From SLDF01 sp964537925 (GTDB lineage: Bacteria > Bacteroidota > Bacteroidia > Chitinophagales > Saprospiraceae): 64,000 nucleotides of DNA. The notes beneath the pieces are model-generated. The model was given only the letters and a program-made list of their open reading frames with translations. It did not search any database and was not told the DNA's origin. Positions within the stretch are counted from its first letter, which is position 1, and each line of letters begins with the position of its first letter. Made by a program: the position numbers and the translations under genes. Below are positions 41,811-51,622 of this stretch, piece by piece. The stretch spans positions 1,488,001-1,552,000 of the forward strand of contig CAZICV010000001.1 of the NCBI GenBank assembly GCA_964537925.1, read 5' to 3'.

Positions 41811-43064
41811 ATGAAAAAGCTGCTACAAACAGCGCTGTATGCCCTGATCTGCCTCCTGCCGCTATGCCTGGAAGCACAGATCCCGCAAGGCATCCACTAC
41901 CAGGGTATCCTGCGCGACGACAATGGGGCCGCCCTGCCGAATCGTACTGTAGGCGTGCGCTTCACGATCATCAGGAGTGCTACCAACAATATCGTGTACA
42001 GGGAGACGCAGACAACCAGCACCAATGAGTTTGGGCTGATGAATATGGTGATCGGCCGGGGTACGGTCATCACCGGCCGTTTCCTGGACATCGAGTGGGA
42101 GCGCGGCGGCCTGCGCATCCGCGTAGAAGCCGATCCCAACGGTGGCAATTTCTACCAACCTTTCGGCGAGACGGACCTGCAGTCCACGCCTTATGCATTT
42201 GCCGCCGAGACGGCCCTCAACCTGGATGCTTCCGGCAAGATCAGCACCGGGCAGATCAACGGTGGGAGCGCACAGAACGGCCAGATCCTCCGTTGGAATG
42301 GCACGACCTGGTCCCCGTCGAATGAGAGCGCTGCGACCCTGAGTGTGAGTCCCCGCTTCAGCGGGACCGGTTCTGCAGGTAGCCCGCTGGAGCTGGCTGC
42401 CCAGGGAGCGCAGTCCGGCCAGGTCCTCAAATGGAACGGTACGAACTGGGCGCCGGGCGCTGACCAGGGCGTGAGCTATACAGAAGGTGCAGGTATACAG
42501 ATCACCGGGAGCAGCATCGCCGCCCGCAATACACAGGCGCTCTGGAATGCCAACCAGCTGCGCGGAAGAAATGTATCGGAAAACACACCCCAGTCCGGCC
42601 AGTTGCTGCAGTGGGACGGGTTCACCTGGACGCCCACTACGGTCAATACCGGCCTTACACTGCCGTATGACGGGGCTGTAAGTGATATGATCGATCCGGC
42701 TCTGCGGGTCACCAACCCGGTCGGCGTAGGTATACACGGTCGCGGCCAGGTCGGACTCAGGGGTACTTATCTCGGTACAGGCGCAGGATATGCACTGGAA
42801 CTGACAGGCGGAGGTATCCGTGTGACGGGCTCCAACAAACCGGCGTTCCAGCTCAATGGAGTGGGCAATATCGAGATCAACAGTCCCCTCTGCAACAACA
42901 ATCCCAATGCGATGATCTTTGTGACACAGATCAACCCGAATCCCAATGTCAACGATCGCGCATACCCGTTTTCGCTTAACTACAACTTCCAGCAGCAGCG
43001 CTGGTATATCCTCTCTGATCCCGGTGTATCGCTCACGTACAATATCCTGATCGTCAACCAGTAA
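41811..43064 (+). CDS. Secreted tail-fibre-like surface protein
   Basis: 417 residues: signal peptide ending LCLEAQ; an N-terminal domain with IPQGIHYQGILRDDNGAALPNRTVGVRFTI that is common at the start of Bacteroidota surface proteins; then repeated GQILRWNGTTWSPSNE / GQVLKWNGTNWAPGAD / GQLLQWDGFTWTPT units, which resemble phage-tail-fibre-like repeats; and a beta-rich C-terminus. No T9SS sorting domain is clear. Function is probably surface or adhesion-related. It is paired with the short T9SS protein gene before it. Confidence 0.7.
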   Translation: MKKLLQTALYALICLLPLCLEAQIPQGIHYQGILRDDNGAALPNRTVGVRFTIIRSATNNIVYRETQTTSTNEFGLMNMVIGRGTVITGRFLDIEWERGGLRIRVEADPNGGNFYQPFGETDLQSTPYAFAAETALNLDASGKISTGQINGGSAQNGQILRWNGTTWSPSNESAATLSVSPRFSGTGSAGSPLELAAQGAQSGQVLKWNGTNWAPGADQGVSYTEGAGIQITGSSIAARNTQALWNANQLRGRNVSENTPQSGQLLQWDGFTWTPTTVNTGLTLPYDGAVSDMIDPALRVTNPVGVGIHGRGQVGLRGTYLGTGAGYALELTGGGIRVTGSNKPAFQLNGVGNIEINSPLCNNNPNAMIFVTQINPNPNVNDRAYPFSLNYNFQQQRWYILSDPGVSLTYNILIVNQ

Positions 43065-43117
43065 AAAGACCTGTGCCGTCCGTTGTGCCTGCAATGCTTT
43101 CTTCGTAGATTACAGGC

Positions 43118-44404
43118 ATGGACCGCAGACATTTCCTACAAGACAGCCTCCTGACCGGGGCAATGATGGGCCTGGCGATGGATGCCTGGGGCAGCTCCGA
43201 TACGGCCAGCCTGGACCTGATCGGCAGCAGGCCTCCGCGTGGCGATGGCAGTGATGTCACGGATGAGTCTTTCTGGCGGCTAATCCGCAAAGAGTTCACC
43301 GTATCGCCCAATCTCATCAACCTCAACAACGGCGGTGTATCGCCGCAGCCGCTGCCTGTGCAACAGGCCCATATCCGCTACTACCAGTACGCCAATGAAG
43401 CGCCCTCGTACTATATGTGGCGTATACTGGACCAGGGCCGGGAATCCCTGCGCAAAAACCTGGCTGCGCTCTGCGGCTGCAGCGCCGAAGAGATTGCCAT
43501 CAACCGGAATGCCACCGAGGGGCTCAACTCCGTCATATTCGGGCTGCCACTCGGCAAAGGCGACGAGGTGATCCTGGGTCGCTATGATTATCCCAACATG
43601 ATGAATGCCTGGAAGCAACGGGCCCGGCGCGACGGTATCGTGCTGCGCTGGGTGGACCTGGAACTGCCGTCGGAAGATGAGGAGTACCTGGTGCAGGCTT
43701 ATCTCAGCCAGATAGGACCCAGGACCAGAGTATTGCATCTCACCCATATGATCAACTGGACCGGCCAGCTGCTGCCGGTCAAGAGAATCACCGCCGAGGC
43801 ACAGAAGCGAGGTGTACAGGTGATCGTGGATGCGGCGCACTCCTTCGCGCAGGTTGACTTCACTATATCGGATATCGGCTGCGACTACCTCGCTACCAGC
43901 CTGCACAAATGGCTTTGCGCACCCTTCGGCAGCGGCCTGCTATATATACGCAAGGACCGGATCCCGGAAGTATGGGCGCTGCTGTCCAACGACAACCCCG
44001 AAGGGCCGGATATACGCAAGTTCGAGTCGCTGGGAACCCGCTCGTTCGCCTCCGAGATGGCGATCGGGGCGGCCCTGGACTTCCATCACCTGGTAGGCCC
44101 TGCCCGCAAGGAGAACCGGCTGCGCTATCTTAAGGACTACTGGCTCAGGGAGGCGGTGAAGATCGACCGTGTAAGCAGCTATACACCGACCGGAGCGCCC
44201 TGGAGCTGTGCACTGGCCGTGGTAGGTGTGGAGGGCAGGAATGCCCGCCAGATCGATAAGTTTCTCATGAAGGAATACAGTATACACACCGTCGGTATAG
44301 AGTACGAAAAGGTAAACGGCATCCGTGTCACCCCGCATGTATACACGAGCCTGGAGGACCTGGACAGGCTGTTGGAGGGCCTGCGGGCGTTTGCCAGGAC
44401 CTGA
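43118..44404 (+). CDS. Class V aminotransferase (isopenicillin-N-epimerase-like), Tat-exported
   Basis: 428 residues with a twin-arginine-type signal (DRRHFLQDSLLTGAMMGLAM). PLP fold-type I class V features: INLNNGGVSPQP, a nucleotide-like cofactor loop with NRNATEGLNSVIFG, IVDAAHSFAQVDF (Asp and His at the cofactor), then TSLHKWLCAPFGSG with the PLP lysine. This layout is like cysteine-desulfurase and isopenicillin-N-epimerase relatives found with a Tat signal. The substrate is unknown. It starts 53 bases after the tail-fibre-like gene. Confidence 0.85.
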   Translation: MDRRHFLQDSLLTGAMMGLAMDAWGSSDTASLDLIGSRPPRGDGSDVTDESFWRLIRKEFTVSPNLINLNNGGVSPQPLPVQQAHIRYYQYANEAPSYYMWRILDQGRESLRKNLAALCGCSAEEIAINRNATEGLNSVIFGLPLGKGDEVILGRYDYPNMMNAWKQRARRDGIVLRWVDLELPSEDEEYLVQAYLSQIGPRTRVLHLTHMINWTGQLLPVKRITAEAQKRGVQVIVDAAHSFAQVDFTISDIGCDYLATSLHKWLCAPFGSGLLYIRKDRIPEVWALLSNDNPEGPDIRKFESLGTRSFASEMAIGAALDFHHLVGPARKENRLRYLKDYWLREAVKIDRVSSYTPTGAPWSCALAVVGVEGRNARQIDKFLMKEYSIHTVGIEYEKVNGIRVTPHVYTSLEDLDRLLEGLRAFART

Positions 44405-44432
44405 GCTGGGTCACAGCAAAGGGTCGGCTGGT

Positions 44433-45275
44433 TTATTCGGGCAGCTTCAGGTATGATTTGACGGCTTCGTAAGGTACGGCCACTTCATGGGCGCCCATCA
44501 CGTAGGGACCTATCTCGTAAGGGTTGTAGCGGAAGATGAAGCCTGTACTGGTCAGCGCAAAGTTCTGCGGCAACCTGAAGGTATCTCCCTCAAACCAGTA
44601 CCCCTTGTCCGAGAACCGGGTGCCTTCAGGCACCTGGTACTGCGTACGGAAGATAGACTCGACGACACCCGAAAGGCCGTGGACGTCCTTGACAATATCT
44701 TCGAGGTTGATCCCGTCGCCGGTCCTGGGGTCAAAATTGATGTACTGTATGGCGCTGTTTGGATGCGCGCCTCCCGTGAAAGCATACTGGTATATACTGA
44801 CGGACAACCGGGTGTCCGACTGGTAGAGTATCTCGGAGCGTACTTCTATCGCCCAGTTGAAGATAGAGGGAGTCTCCTCTTCCATACCGGCAAGCATATC
44901 ATCAAACTCGGCGAAAAGGCTGTTCTTGAGACTCTCCAGTGTAACTGCACTATCCTGGTCTACCAGGAAATCCTGCAGGTAAAGGATCATGACCTGGTAT
45001 ATGCGCTCGTTGAAAGCGGTCTTGAAGGGCTCACGGCCCTGTGTGACCTCCGGGTAGTAGAGCGATATCCTGAAGCAGGGCGACTCCGGGCCGGTGCAGG
45101 GCCCGGTCTGAAACTCCTCGCGGACCTGCTGTATCTGGAAGGCCGGTGTTTCCGCCGATGCGGAGGCGGAGCCTGTGTCCGATTGACAGGCGGAAAATGA
45201 GATTGCAAAAAAAACGCCGCAAATCAGGGCATAGGTCAGCTTAGGGCTGATGGATTTCGTAAGTACGTTCTGCAT
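44433..45275 (-). CDS. DUF3298-domain lipoprotein
   Basis: 280 residues with lipoprotein signal (AISFSAC). The body matches the DUF4163/DUF3298 pattern found in RsiV-like proteins: GGAHPNSAIQYINFDPRTGDGINLEDIV, then a C-terminal segment ending VMGAHEVAVPYEAVKSYL. In RsiV this region binds lysozyme, but that is not known here. It is convergent with the aminotransferase gene, 28 bases apart. Confidence 0.8.
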   Translation of the reverse strand: MQNVLTKSISPKLTYALICGVFFAISFSACQSDTGSASASAETPAFQIQQVREEFQTGPCTGPESPCFRISLYYPEVTQGREPFKTAFNERIYQVMILYLQDFLVDQDSAVTLESLKNSLFAEFDDMLAGMEEETPSIFNWAIEVRSEILYQSDTRLSVSIYQYAFTGGAHPNSAIQYINFDPRTGDGINLEDIVKDVHGLSGVVESIFRTQYQVPEGTRFSDKGYWFEGDTFRLPQNFALTSTGFIFRYNPYEIGPYVMGAHEVAVPYEAVKSYLKLPE

Positions 45276-45394
45276 GCAATAGATATGGCTTTAACAGGCT
45301 TACAAATTAAACAAAATTTGCATTCAAAAAGATTCCGTATCTATTCAAAGTTTTGCGCCTTGCCGGCCTGCCTTGATCCCATACTGACGGGACA

Positions 45395-48300
45395 TCAATA
45401 GACCATCAGCCTCAGGTGCCTCCGGCCACCGGAATCGGGCAGTATCTCCAGGATATATATACCGGGTTTTGACGGTATATTCAACGGCTTGCGGATATCT
45501 TCTACACCCAGTTTGAGGGTCTCCCGGTACAGCGGCCTGCCGGATACATCGTACAGGACAAGCTGTACGGACTGAGCGGCCTTGCTCTGCACATCCAGGT
45601 AGACCGGCATACCGGCGCCAGAAGGGACAGGCCTGACGGCGGCCGTGAGCCCGGGCAGCGATACTTCCTGTACCGGGGTCAGATCCCTGATCTCGAAAGA
45701 GAAGGTAGCTGAACAGCCGATAGCGTCGCTGAGCGTAAGGTCATAGGTACCACCTTCGAGGTTCTGCAGCAGGGAACCCGTGGCGCCGTTGCTCCATGCA
45801 AAGGTATAGGGTGGGAAACCACCGCCTGCATTGATACTGATCACTCCGTTGCCCGAGCCGTTGTCATCTATGATGAACTGGTCTGTGATGACCAGCGGGG
45901 CGCCCACTTCTAGGTTGAGGGTGATGATACTGTCGCATCCGAGTACTGTGTTGAGCACGGCTATATAGGTTCCGGTCTGGTCATAGTTATTGTTGCCGAC
46001 ACTGAATGTCTGCCCGGCACATATCCGTTTGTCGATCGTCTGCGCATAGATCTCGCCCACTGTGAGCCTGATCTCAAAGGTAGAGTCGCAGCCAAAGAGG
46101 TTGGCTCCCGGGTATTCGTAAACATAGACTCCGGTCGTATCCAGTATATCGCCATCGTGTTCGTAAGTCTCGCCTGCACAGATGACTGTATCGACGAGTA
46201 CATAAGAAGTAGGCTTGACTTCGATCAGGACCGAATCCAGGGCGCCGGACCGGCACCCCTGGCCGCCTGTGACGGATGTGAGCCGGTACATGGTGGAGTT
46301 TGGCGGACTGACTTGCAGTAGGAACTGAGGCCCGGTGGAAAATACAAAGGGCTGTGCCACGCCGTTGGCCGTGAAATATGCCTCAAACGGAGGCTCACCT
46401 GTGAAGTTGAACCTGACCAGGGCGGTGTCCGAAAGACATATAGAAGCATCGCCGTCTATAGCGACGCCCGGCGAAGGATATACCGACACAGTAAACTGTA
46501 CGGGCAGACCCTGGCAGCCGGCGGCTTCAGGTACGACCGTATAACGGAAGGACACGATGCTGTCGGACAGGTTGCGTATGGTCTGCCGGAGTGTGTCCTC
46601 GTAGTAACCGCTCGAAGCGCCTTCGATATCGGGGTGCCCGATCGGGGTGACGAAGAAACCTGCGGCCGTATCATTGGCAAATAATGGTACGCTGACCTGG
46701 TCGCCGGAGCAGATCGTGATATCGGCCAGCGGGAATGCCTCGGGGTTGTTGCAGCATTCCATATTGGCGTTGAAATAGACGGGTATATCCGTGAGGCAGG
46801 CCGCCCGGCTCCTGGCGCCTACTTCTCCGTCCGTAAAGGTCTTGATGGAGACATTGCAGTTTGACCGCTGGCTGCAGTTGGCCTCGTTGACTGCCCTGAG
46901 CGTAAAGCATATCTCCCAGGTAAGGGTATCGAGCGCGCAACGCCTGCCGTCGCCGAACGAGCTGTTCGGGTCGAGCGGATTGCCGGGAGGAGTGGTACCT
47001 GCATTGATGAAGTACCATCCTGCGGGAAGCGGGTCCCCGGTCCTCAGCCCGTAGGTGGGATTGTTGACATTGTAGATGGCTTCTCCGGCCCTGAACCATC
47101 TCCATGAACCTGCAGCGTAAGAGGATGGATATTTGTTGATGATCCGCGGCTGTCCTACCAGGTCAAAGGATGCCTGGTCCCAGCAGGGTCCGAAGTCAGG
47201 CACGATACCCTGCAGCCAGTTGCAGGCGATGAACTGCCAGGCGTTGACCTGGTAGCAGAAAGTCACCTCCTCGCCGGGCAGGTAGGGCCCTTCCAGCGGA
47301 GAGTTGAGTGAAGTATTGGTGACCACCAGGTGCTGGTCGGTGTTGCAGATGCTGGTATTCTGGTAGGTGTTGAGGCAGAGCCGGAAATAACCCTCTTCGC
47401 CGTAGAAGTCTGATACGGCCAGGAAGTACCTGGTATTGGGCTCTATGTCGGCGCGAACCAGGTCCACTCGGCCGCTGCCTTCTACCTTGCAGTAGACATT
47501 GGTCATCGACTGGCAACCTGCGGTGCTCTTGAACAGGGCAAAATAAGGCCTGATAAGTGTGTCGCTCGTGATGCTGATGGTGAGGAAGTCCGCTTTATCG
47601 TCTGTGGTGAAGCTGTACCATACAGTTGGATTGTAGAATGAATAACAGGAGTTGTCTCCCTGGTTGGTACCCGGGTCGGCGCCGGTGGTACAACCGGTGT
47701 AGCAGGATGTGCCGCCGTCTGTGAATACAGGCAGGTCGATGGAGCCTCCCTGGCCCGGATTGCAATTGTCGTTGATCCCGCAGGTGACGGTGCGCCCCAG
47801 TTCCTGCAGGCAGAGAAGCAGGTTGCCGGACCCGATGGGCGAGGTGCTGATCTGGATATAATAATCTATACCGCTCTGCAGCCCGCCAATGGTGTATATG
47901 TCGGGCCGTTCACAGAAGACCGCATTGGAGAGGGGGACGAAATTGCCTGTGCACCCGTTGGGAAATGTACCCATCATGATCGATACATTGTTGAAGAGCA
48001 GGTTGTTGGTCAGGTCGATGGTCAGGGCCGTCATACCGGACGAGAGTCTTGTCTTGTACCAGATCGAATTGGAAGCGTCGGGGCAGGTAGGGTTGCTCAC
48101 ATCAGCTGTGGCAAACATCGTCATGCCCGGCATACATACGTTGGGTGACATGGTACGTGCATTGCATGGTAGGTCATTGGCCGGAGGGGCTTGTGTGGCG
48201 CTGTTGTTGATACAGAGCGTGAATGTGTGCATCATGCGTCCATCGCCTACTACACTGAGGTAGTACTCCTTGCCTATCACGAGGTTGTTTACATCTATGA

Positions 48301-49957
48301 TGTCGCTGCATACGAGCTCATGGGCTGCAGAAGAGACACAGGGCGAATTGCCAAACTCGTATAGTGTCAGGCGCATGTCCGGGAAGGTGGAAGCATTGAG
48401 ATAGATCAGTGCATTGGGGCCCCTTGCGGTGAATTTAAACCAGACATTGTCCGCACCGAAACCACAGGAGGCATCATCTACATCCAGGTCTACGTCGAAG
48501 AAGAAGTAATCGTGGCACTGGTTGAGCGAATCCGTCAGGTCGTAGGCAAATGCACAGTAGTTGTTGAGCGAAGTACCATTGAGCAGGATCGTAGTGCTGA
48601 AGGTCGTGATCTGCAGCAAGGGCAGATTGGGGTTGGTGATGATACAGTAATAGATGCCCTTGTCGGCTACACCGGCATTCAGGATAGGTAGCCGGGGTTC
48701 GGTAGTCTGTGCGTAGAAGACTTCATTCTTGTACCAGTAGTAGATATTGCTGGTGACGGCCTCGTCGATATTGAGCTCGATCGTATAGTCGGCATGCAGG
48801 TCCACGAATATAGCTGTGTCGCGGCCGATGCGTTCCTGGGGTACATATTCATACAGGCCGGATGGTACCTGGCGGCTGGGCAGCAGATCGTCGAATGTGA
48901 GCTTGTTGTTGCTCACGCGCAGGTTGACCAGGTTGCTGAAATAGGTCTGCGGTGTCAGTGAGTCGAGCAGGTTGTTGTTCAGGTTGAGGTCCTGCAGCTT
49001 GGGCATATTGTTGAAGTTGGGTATACGCCCGCTGAGCTTGTTGTTCTGCAGCCAGAGCCGCTCTTCCAGGTTGAAGAGGGTCTGCCAGTTGGGTATAGGC
49101 CCGAACAGGTTGTTGTCGTTGAGCAGGAGCACGCCGAGCTTGCTCATAAAGGGGAAGGCCGGGAGATTGCCGCTGAAATTGTTGAAGGAGAGATTGAGAA
49201 ATTCAAGATTGTTGCTGCCGACCAGGTTGGGAATAGTACCAAAAAGATGGTTGTTGCTCAGGTCCAGGACGGTAAGCGAGGGCAATGTGAAATCCGGGAG
49301 CTGTCCGCTGATATCATTGTCCGAGAGGTAGATCTCCCGCAATTGTACATTGTTGACAAAGGCGGGCAGGCTGCCGCTGAGGCTGTTGTCGCGCAGGTCA
49401 AGTTCGAGCAGGGCTGGTATACCCGACAAATCGGGGATACTTCCGATCAGCAGGTTGTTGGACAGGTCAAGGCTGCGCAACTGGATCTTATTCTGGAACA
49501 CAGGGATGAAACCGGTGAAAAAGTTGCCGTTCATATCTACCGTCTGCAATATCTCGGAGACCGGGAAGTTGGGCACACTGCCTACAAGCGCGTTGCGGGA
49601 CAGGTCGATGAATTGCAGCTCGGGCAGCACCAGGTTGGGCATGAGGCCTGACAGGCCGTTATTGGACAGGTTGACGACGCCTACGCAACCATTGTGGTTG
49701 AGCAATATACCAAACCAGCTGTCCATCGACCTGGTTAGATCCCAGGACGTATGCCAGGACGGACCCCCTGCAGCATTGTACAGCGCCACGAGCTGGAGCG
49801 AGTCCGCACGCCGGTCGCATACTGCACAGGATGGAGCTGCGGACAGGTGTTGAGCTGCGGGTTGCAGCCTGGCAGAGGCCTGTTCGCCGTCAGTAGGAAG
49901 AAAAAAGGACAGGAGGGCAAAAAATGCCGTTGTCAGTACAGCGTAGTGGTGCGTCAT
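45395..49957 (-). CDS. Giant T9SS surface protein with plant-type leucine-rich repeats
   Basis: 1,520 residues from ATG 49957. Order: signal peptide (TAFFALLSFF), a cysteine pair (CAVCDRR), an LRR domain of roughly a dozen repeats of about 22 residues (LxxLDLSxNxLxGxIPxF, about 60-380), then several beta-sandwich parts (NLPLLQITTFSTTILLNGTS, FKSTAGCQSM..., CICLS-type Cys-rich regions), SprB-like segments (VVPEAAGCQGLPVQFTVSVYPSPGV; ITLNLEVGAPLVIT), and a T9SS sorting domain at the end (LYDVSGRPLYRETLKLG...PGIYILEILPDSGGRRHLRLMVY). It is probably an adhesin. The repeat type (NxLSGxIP) is like plant receptor LRRs. Confidence 0.85.
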   Translation of the reverse strand: MTHHYAVLTTAFFALLSFFLPTDGEQASARLQPAAQHLSAAPSCAVCDRRADSLQLVALYNAAGGPSWHTSWDLTRSMDSWFGILLNHNGCVGVVNLSNNGLSGLMPNLVLPELQFIDLSRNALVGSVPNFPVSEILQTVDMNGNFFTGFIPVFQNKIQLRSLDLSNNLLIGSIPDLSGIPALLELDLRDNSLSGSLPAFVNNVQLREIYLSDNDISGQLPDFTLPSLTVLDLSNNHLFGTIPNLVGSNNLEFLNLSFNNFSGNLPAFPFMSKLGVLLLNDNNLFGPIPNWQTLFNLEERLWLQNNKLSGRIPNFNNMPKLQDLNLNNNLLDSLTPQTYFSNLVNLRVSNNKLTFDDLLPSRQVPSGLYEYVPQERIGRDTAIFVDLHADYTIELNIDEAVTSNIYYWYKNEVFYAQTTEPRLPILNAGVADKGIYYCIITNPNLPLLQITTFSTTILLNGTSLNNYCAFAYDLTDSLNQCHDYFFFDVDLDVDDASCGFGADNVWFKFTARGPNALIYLNASTFPDMRLTLYEFGNSPCVSSAAHELVCSDIIDVNNLVIGKEYYLSVVGDGRMMHTFTLCINNSATQAPPANDLPCNARTMSPNVCMPGMTMFATADVSNPTCPDASNSIWYKTRLSSGMTALTIDLTNNLLFNNVSIMMGTFPNGCTGNFVPLSNAVFCERPDIYTIGGLQSGIDYYIQISTSPIGSGNLLLCLQELGRTVTCGINDNCNPGQGGSIDLPVFTDGGTSCYTGCTTGADPGTNQGDNSCYSFYNPTVWYSFTTDDKADFLTISITSDTLIRPYFALFKSTAGCQSMTNVYCKVEGSGRVDLVRADIEPNTRYFLAVSDFYGEEGYFRLCLNTYQNTSICNTDQHLVVTNTSLNSPLEGPYLPGEEVTFCYQVNAWQFIACNWLQGIVPDFGPCWDQASFDLVGQPRIINKYPSSYAAGSWRWFRAGEAIYNVNNPTYGLRTGDPLPAGWYFINAGTTPPGNPLDPNSSFGDGRRCALDTLTWEICFTLRAVNEANCSQRSNCNVSIKTFTDGEVGARSRAACLTDIPVYFNANMECCNNPEAFPLADITICSGDQVSVPLFANDTAAGFFVTPIGHPDIEGASSGYYEDTLRQTIRNLSDSIVSFRYTVVPEAAGCQGLPVQFTVSVYPSPGVAIDGDASICLSDTALVRFNFTGEPPFEAYFTANGVAQPFVFSTGPQFLLQVSPPNSTMYRLTSVTGGQGCRSGALDSVLIEVKPTSYVLVDTVICAGETYEHDGDILDTTGVYVYEYPGANLFGCDSTFEIRLTVGEIYAQTIDKRICAGQTFSVGNNNYDQTGTYIAVLNTVLGCDSIITLNLEVGAPLVITDQFIIDDNGSGNGVISINAGGGFPPYTFAWSNGATGSLLQNLEGGTYDLTLSDAIGCSATFSFEIRDLTPVQEVSLPGLTAAVRPVPSGAGMPVYLDVQSKAAQSVQLVLYDVSGRPLYRETLKLGVEDIRKPLNIPSKPGIYILEILPDSGGRRHLRLMVY

Positions 49958-50158
49958 ATAAGAGTTGTTATGCTGCTGGTATATAAAATGAAATATAACG
50001 AGTATACATAAGCGACTGAAAGTCAGAAAACAGATTTTATACAGCAAAAACCGTTCCTGTTTTTGCAATCGTTGACTATCAGATGTTTACAATATACACC
50101 CGAGAAGAAGGTCCTGCGTTGGGAGCATGCCGCCGGCAATGGGGCTGCAGCGTGTTTT

Positions 50159-51622
50159 TCAGTCCGTTTTTTTGCTGCGAAGGTGTACGCGGATCAGGAG
50201 TGCGATACTGAGGAAGAAAAAAGGTCCTACTTTGTCTGTTTCGAGCAGGTCGTTCATAAGCTGGAGCAGGGAGATGACGACGATACAGGATATGGCCGTG
50301 AGCGTGAGTGCCTTGTCTTCCCGGTTGGAGGTGTGGTGGTAGATGCGTTCTCCATAGATAAAGATTGCGGCCAGCAGCAGCAGGTAGATGATGAGCCCCG
50401 GTATTCCCTGTTCGATCGCGATCATCAGGTAATAGTTGTGTATGCCCGACTTCTCCGGGTTGTCGCTGACATAGGTCCTGAAGCTGCTCAGGGTATAGGC
50501 ACTGTATGACTCGTAGAATGTGCCGGGTCCGAATCCCAGTCCAGGGTGTACATCGATCATCTGGAAGGCGGCCACCCAGCGGTACAGGCGTTCCATGGTC
50601 GATATGTCCTCTAGTTTGATCGTAGCGTCCAGCAGGTTGTCGAAAGAAGTATGTGTGATCGTCTTCTCGTAGTCGGGGGCGAGCTGCATATAGCGGTTAT
50701 CCGACGTATAGTGCAGGAGCATGATCCCACTGGCTGCAACGGCGACGGCAAGCGCCCAGCGTGTCCATCCCTTGCGCATGATCCATATGAATCCGGCGGC
50801 GCCTAGTACGGCCCCGTAGGCTGCCCTTGTGTAGGAAAAATAGATGCCGGTCAGCAGGACTAGTATGATCGCCGCCGGCAGCCAGATCCGCTTGCCCTGT
50901 GACTTGTTCCACCAGAGAAAATACCCGGCAAACGGGAGCAGCACGGACAGCATGGCTGCATAGGAAACGTGGTTGCGGAAGAAAGGCCACAATACGCTGT
51001 TGACATCCTGGAACGAAAAGTTGTACTCGAGCCCGTGACGGCATATGATGAAAACCGTGACGGCAGCTACGAGGATCAGCAGGTAGCGAAACATCCAGTT
51101 CCAATCCTGTCGCCGGTCAAGCCAGTATAGCGGCACAAGGCAGAAGGATACTATGTACCAGGTCTTGGCGAGACTGAATTTGGTACTGATCCAGACATGA
51201 TTCGATGCCAGTGTAGAGATCACTGTCCATCCGAAATGCAGCAGTAGCAACAGGAAAAGCGGGTGCAACAGGGGGGCGGCAGACTGTTGTGGCCAGAAAT
51301 AGGCCGCCCATACAAAGAAGACAAACATAAGTCCCACGATCAGCGGCTCTACGGGCAGATCGGTACCGAAGCCTCCGGGCAGGTAGACCTCCGTGGAGAC
51401 CGGGATCAGCAACATCATGAGGAAGACGGACCAACGCTTGTCGGCGAGGAAGAGCATGCCCAGCAGTATAAGGGCAGGCAGGGCCAGTACCATCCACTGC
51501 TGGAAGTAGGTATATACAGCCCAGCTGCCTGCCAGTGCAAGCACGAATACTGCCTTCAGCAGCTCAGGGAGCAGGGCAGCATTCCGCTCCTTCAGGAGAT
51601 CAGGAATCTCCTGAAGCCTCAT
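50159..51622 (-). CDS. O-antigen ligase/polymerase-family membrane protein
   Basis: 487 residues from ATG 51622 (an in-frame TTG at 51661 overlaps the upstream gene further). About ten or more hydrophobic segments and a long loop with LGFGPGTFYESY (the Wzy/WaaL-family conserved region), followed by IHNYYLMIAIEQGIPGLIIYLLLL. It is either a ligase or a Wzy-type polymerase; the sequence does not distinguish them. It is the last gene after the flippase and chain-length genes, so a polymerase role in exopolysaccharide or O-antigen is plausible. The start overlaps the chain-length gene by 23 bases. Confidence 0.85.
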   Translation of the reverse strand: MRLQEIPDLLKERNAALLPELLKAVFVLALAGSWAVYTYFQQWMVLALPALILLGMLFLADKRWSVFLMMLLIPVSTEVYLPGGFGTDLPVEPLIVGLMFVFFVWAAYFWPQQSAAPLLHPLFLLLLLHFGWTVISTLASNHVWISTKFSLAKTWYIVSFCLVPLYWLDRRQDWNWMFRYLLILVAAVTVFIICRHGLEYNFSFQDVNSVLWPFFRNHVSYAAMLSVLLPFAGYFLWWNKSQGKRIWLPAAIILVLLTGIYFSYTRAAYGAVLGAAGFIWIMRKGWTRWALAVAVAASGIMLLHYTSDNRYMQLAPDYEKTITHTSFDNLLDATIKLEDISTMERLYRWVAAFQMIDVHPGLGFGPGTFYESYSAYTLSSFRTYVSDNPEKSGIHNYYLMIAIEQGIPGLIIYLLLLAAIFIYGERIYHHTSNREDKALTLTAISCIVVISLLQLMNDLLETDKVGPFFFLSIALLIRVHLRSKKTD

